The translations under genes and the position numbers were made by a program. This document shows positions 60,942-64,000 of a DNA stretch of 64,000 nt, piece by piece. The notes beneath the pieces were generated by a model. The model was given only the letters and a program-made list of their open reading frames with translations, had not been told where the DNA came from and searched no databases. Within the stretch, counting starts at the first letter, position 1, and every line of letters begins with the position of its first letter. This stretch comes from Deltaproteobacteria bacterium (GTDB lineage Bacteria; Myxococcota_A; Polyangia; Polyangiales; Ga0077539), in assembly GCA_030694465.1 (NCBI GenBank), contig JAUXYJ010000055.1, positions 501,496 to 565,495 of the forward strand. The letters are read 5' to 3'.

Positions 60942-62441
60942 ATGGTGATGGGTCTACGACAGAAGGCCGTAGTGGGTCTTGGTGACTGGGTCAACGGTCG
61001 TTGGTTGCGCACTTCGCATGGCATGACGCTGTGTTCTCGCTCGCCAGCAGATCTAGGCGACGTGATGGGGTACTACGACACCGATGTATCGCACGCTAGC
61101 GTCGCGATTGAAGCTGCAAAAATGGCTCTCGTTCGCTGGCGGAGGGCTCCGCTGTCTGAGCGAATTGAGTGTCTTCACCGATACCGTGATGCGCTCGTTG
61201 CGCGACGAGATGAGCTGGTGATCGCGATCGCGCGCAGTGTGGGCAAGCCCCTTTGGGAGGCCAAGACCGAGGTCGACGCGATGGTCGCCAAGGTAAACAT
61301 CACGCTGGGGCCGGGGATCGAGAGCCTTCGTGCGCGCGAGGTCGAGCCAGGCGCGTGGGTGAGGTTTCGGCCCGTGGGTGTGTGCGTAGTGCTCGGGCCG
61401 TTTAACTTTCCGGGACACTTGGCCAACGGGCACATCGTGCCGGCCCTTGCCCTTGGAAACACGGTGATCTTCAAGCCCAGTGAGCGCGCCCCCATGGTGG
61501 GTGAGATCATGGCGGAGTGCTTCGAAGCGGCTGGATTTCCGCAGGGGGTTGTCAATGTCGTGCAGGGAGATGGGACGGTGGCTCAGGCGCTGGTCGAGAG
61601 CCCTGAGATCGACGCCGTGATGTTTACCGGGAGCACGGTGGTGGGGCAGCGGATCATCCGCACCAGTGCTTCTCACGTCGGCAGAATGCTCGCGCTTGAG
61701 ATGGGCGGAAACAACCCAGCGATCATTTGCGATGACGCTGATATTTCGCACGCCGTTCGCGAAGTTGGCTTCTCAGCATTTGTCACCGCGGGGCAGCGCT
61801 GTACGGCTGTGCGCCGCGTGCTGGTCCATCGCCGCGTCGCGCAAGAATTCACCGAGCGGCTGGCCGCCTGCGCAACCCTCAGCAAGGTCGGTTCGCCCTC
61901 GGAGCGCGAGAGCTTTCTTGGCCCCGTGATTAGCGCACAGGCGAAGCAAGAGACCTTGGATTGGGTGCTCTCCCTTGGCGCCAAGCTTCACCCGATCGTG
62001 AGTCTCGAGAGCGCCAACGTTCCCGGTTTCGAGGGGCACTACCTCAGGCCTGGGGTCTACGAGGTCGACCACCAGACGATGCAGACGCTTGGCGCACACG
62101 AGTGGTTCGCGCCGCTTGTGTTTGTCCAGCCCGTGGACGACGACGAGGCCATGATTTCTCAAGCGAATTGCACGCAGTTTGGTCTCGCTTCCGCAGTATT
62201 TTCTTCGTCGCAAGAGCGCTTTCGTCGAATCGCCGACGAGCTCGAGTGTGGCCTCGTCAATTGGAACCGTGGCACCGTCGGGAGCTCGTCTCGGCTTCCC
62301 TTTGGTGGGGTTAAGAGCTCGGGAAATCACCGCGCTGCGGGGCTCTCCAGCGCGCTCTACTGTGTCGATCCAGTGGCAGAGTTGCACCTGCCGTTGCCGG
62401 TCGCCGGGATGACCATGCCGGGCTTCTACGCGCCTGAGTGA
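60942..62441 (+). CDS. astD: N-succinylglutamate 5-semialdehyde dehydrogenase (AstD-type)
   Basis: This aldehyde dehydrogenase has 499 residues. The region GPFNFPGHLANGHIVPALALGNTVIFKPSE is close to AstD. The catalytic Cys lies in TAGQRCTAVRR, the Glu in LALEMGGNNPA, and the C-terminal signature reads RLPFGGVKSSGNHRAAG. AstD oxidises succinylglutamate semialdehyde with NAD in the arginine succinyltransferase pathway. No other ast gene is adjacent, so a related substrate is possible. Confidence 0.87.
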   Translation: MVMGLRQKAVVGLGDWVNGRWLRTSHGMTLCSRSPADLGDVMGYYDTDVSHASVAIEAAKMALVRWRRAPLSERIECLHRYRDALVARRDELVIAIARSVGKPLWEAKTEVDAMVAKVNITLGPGIESLRAREVEPGAWVRFRPVGVCVVLGPFNFPGHLANGHIVPALALGNTVIFKPSERAPMVGEIMAECFEAAGFPQGVVNVVQGDGTVAQALVESPEIDAVMFTGSTVVGQRIIRTSASHVGRMLALEMGGNNPAIICDDADISHAVREVGFSAFVTAGQRCTAVRRVLVHRRVAQEFTERLAACATLSKVGSPSERESFLGPVISAQAKQETLDWVLSLGAKLHPIVSLESANVPGFEGHYLRPGVYEVDHQTMQTLGAHEWFAPLVFVQPVDDDEAMISQANCTQFGLASAVFSSSQERFRRIADELECGLVNWNRGTVGSSSRLPFGGVKSSGNHRAAGLSSALYCVDPVAELHLPLPVAGMTMPGFYAPE

Positions 62442-62626
62442 GCGCACGAGAGGCGCTGTAGGTGCGTGTCAGTGAGTGGTTCTAGCGGAGTGTGGAGTGC
62501 GTGCGCTGCAAGGGATCCGACAGCTCGGTACCGCCGTCTCTGCTAGCGAAATTGCACCCGATGGTAGTACGGTCCCTCTACTTGCATTTGTCTTGCCACT
62601 CGCTTGCCCCACGTAGGAGCGAAACC

Positions 62627-64000
62627 ATGTTGCGACGAACTCTTGGTCCCACACTGTTAGGCACGCTGCTCTTAGGCAGTGCTGTTGTTTATGCCCCAGT
62701 GGCCTCTGCTCAGACGATCGTAAAGCCTGAATTTTTGCTGATTGTCGATAGCTCTGGTTCGATGCGCGCGACCGACGCTGGGGCCAACTCGTGCGGCTAC
62801 GGGACACAGCGAATCAGCGTCGCCGGATGTGTGGTCCGCAACCTTGGCGACAGCTTTGGCGACGCGATCTGGGGACTTCAGACCTTTGGTCTGACGTGCA
62901 ACCACCCCACCGCGCCTTACCTCCGCGCGACGGCCAACGGTGGCACCGGAAACACGGGCTGCGTCTACCCTTTTCCCGCGGCTCTCCCAGCGCCCAACCC
63001 TGCAGGAAACGGGGGATTTCCCTATCCGTTCTACGGTTGTCAGGACGCCGGTACCCTGTGGGTCCCGATCTCCGAAGCGGGCATGCCCAACTTGCGCGCG
63101 TGGGGTGATGGGACCTTCAATTCGTGCGCTGCGTTTCCTGCCCCGGGTGGCGTCGGTGGACCCGATTTGGTCTACAACACCACGAACTGGGACGAGGCCG
63201 GAGCGACACGATTTACGCCGCTCGCGGGATCGCTGAATTTTGCCGGACGCTATTTACGCAATCAAATCGCAGGGCGTCCGAGCCCATACATTAATTTTAA
63301 CAACACCGGCGCACCCGATCCATACGGCCGCTGTCGCCCCGTCAACGTGATCTTGCTCACGGACGGTGACGAGTGTTCGTCCAACAACAACGCTTCGTGC
63401 AACTTGTCCTCGACCCCGATCGGCGCACAAGGCAACGCAAGAAACCTCGGCTGTCTCCGCGTGGATCTCAACGGCGACGGTGACACAACTGATCCCGGTG
63501 AGTTCAATCAGGATCTTAACAACGACGGTGACTGCTACGACGTGGTTGCGGGCGTCTCCGAGCAGAGCTCGTTTCGAACACGAACGTCACCCATCGCGTT
63601 TGGCGTGGCGTGCGGTAGCGCTTCGATTGAGTCAATCGGTCAAGCAGGAGGCACACCCCTGCACGCGACCGCGTGTGGACCCGGCTACGGTTATTACGCC
63701 ACCAACGAGACGACCATTTCGCAAGCGATTAACCAGATCATCGCCGACTCGCAGCTCGTCGAGCTGTGCAACGGGATCGACGACGACTGTGACGGGCTCA
63801 TCGACGAGGACTTTAACCTCGGGGCCGCGTGCCAGATCACCGATCGGGCGTGCGTGTCTCGTGGGACACTTGAGTGTCGACCCTTGGTGGACGCGACGCG
63901 CGCGTTTTGCAACGCAGCGCCGATCACGCCTGCGGCCGAAAACACAGCGGCGACGTGCCGAGACGGCGTCGACAACGACTGCGACGGTGCGACCGATTGC
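62627..64000 (+). CDS. Secreted von Willebrand factor A/MopE-repeat protein (3' end outside window)
   Basis: ATG 62627 has GGAG seven bases upstream. The frame is open to the end of the window (458 codons), so the C-terminus is missing. The signal peptide (TLLGTLLLGSAVVYAPVASAQ) is followed by a VWA domain with the MIDAS motif LIVDSSGSM (D-x-S-x-S), a TDGDE segment and a calcium-binding-like LNGDGDTTDPGEFNQDLNNDGD. From about residue 378 come MopE repeats (CNGIDDDCDGLIDEDFN, CRDGVDNDCDGATDC). Such proteins are surface adhesins or metal-binding scaffolds of Myxococcota. Confidence 0.88.
   Translation, partial: MLRRTLGPTLLGTLLLGSAVVYAPVASAQTIVKPEFLLIVDSSGSMRATDAGANSCGYGTQRISVAGCVVRNLGDSFGDAIWGLQTFGLTCNHPTAPYLRATANGGTGNTGCVYPFPAALPAPNPAGNGGFPYPFYGCQDAGTLWVPISEAGMPNLRAWGDGTFNSCAAFPAPGGVGGPDLVYNTTNWDEAGATRFTPLAGSLNFAGRYLRNQIAGRPSPYINFNNTGAPDPYGRCRPVNVILLTDGDECSSNNNASCNLSSTPIGAQGNARNLGCLRVDLNGDGDTTDPGEFNQDLNNDGDCYDVVAGVSEQSSFRTRTSPIAFGVACGSASIESIGQAGGTPLHATACGPGYGYYATNETTISQAINQIIADSQLVELCNGIDDDCDGLIDEDFNLGAACQITDRACVSRGTLECRPLVDATRAFCNAAPITPAAENTAATCRDGVDNDCDGATDC

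Overview
This 64-kb window is chromosomal DNA of a deltaproteobacterium-like predator or saprophyte lineage, almost certainly Myxococcota (Polyangiales-like; genus not determinable). The reasons are: high GC content with frequent GTGA/ATGA stop-start overlaps; many secreted proteins and lipoproteins with Asp/Ala/Ser-rich linkers after the lipobox; MopE-type D-C-D-[DG] metal-binding repeats; MYXO-CTERM-like C-termini (Cys motif, membrane helix, Arg cluster); a PknB-type Ser/Thr kinase; and many histidine kinases and sigma-54 activators. No integrase, transposase, phage module or CRISPR array was seen. It reads as a stable core and lineage-specific region.

Region by region: 1-5.9 kb is the distal part of a chemosensory operon (HEAT-repeat protein, CheR, CheB, coiled-coil/GAF protein, CheY-like receiver, and a ClpB-related AAA+ protein that has lost its pore-loop aromatic). 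5.9-10.8 kb holds envelope proteins (M23 peptidase, SUMF1-domain protein, TPR/PEGA-like protein, MopE-type lipoprotein). 10.9-15.7 kb holds a lipoyl acyltransferase (E2), GluQRS, and two overlapping kinase genes. 15.8-17.7 kb holds a MYXO-CTERM surface protein and a small membrane protein.

17.8-27.7 kb is the most distinctive part, a polyhydroxyalkanoate (PHA) locus. A leftward operon (short PhaE/phasin-like protein, acyl-CoA synthetase, class III-like PhaC) diverges from a rightward cluster. That cluster has PhaR, a PhaC-like hydrolase whose nucleophile is Ser instead of Cys, an EF-hand-like lipoprotein, an alpha/beta-hydrolase lipoprotein, a predicted outer-membrane barrel and a second paralogous lipoprotein. 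A palindrome with core TGC-N3-GCA, of the kind PhaR is known to bind, recurs at the start of phaR, between phaR and the hydrolase, at the start of the hydrolase lipoprotein, and twice before the last lipoprotein. I infer one PhaR-controlled unit linking cytoplasmic PHA metabolism to envelope proteins.

27.7-45 kb: tRNA-Leu(UAG), a lipoprotein, TldD/TldE, an M15/DUF882 peptidase, a giant GT39 glycosyltransferase with a 15-bp repeat tract, a STAS protein, aspartokinase, a SpoU methyltransferase, a Tat-exported PhoD phosphatase, a small Tat/Sec protein, an NtrC-type activator, a parvulin lipoprotein, and an ECF sigma/anti-sigma pair. 45-64 kb: ileS-lspA, an S1 protease carrying both a lipobox and a MYXO-CTERM-like tail, def-apaG, an MFS transporter, a Ser/Thr kinase, a PrsW-like protease, a hypothetical gene overlapping its convergent neighbour, a GIDE-domain protein, lexA with a candidate SOS operator, an M74 murein endopeptidase, a YhhQ-family queuosine-precursor transporter with an exported partner, astD, and the start of a von Willebrand factor A/MopE surface protein that runs off the window. 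All functional names rest on motif recognition by eye; no database search was possible.
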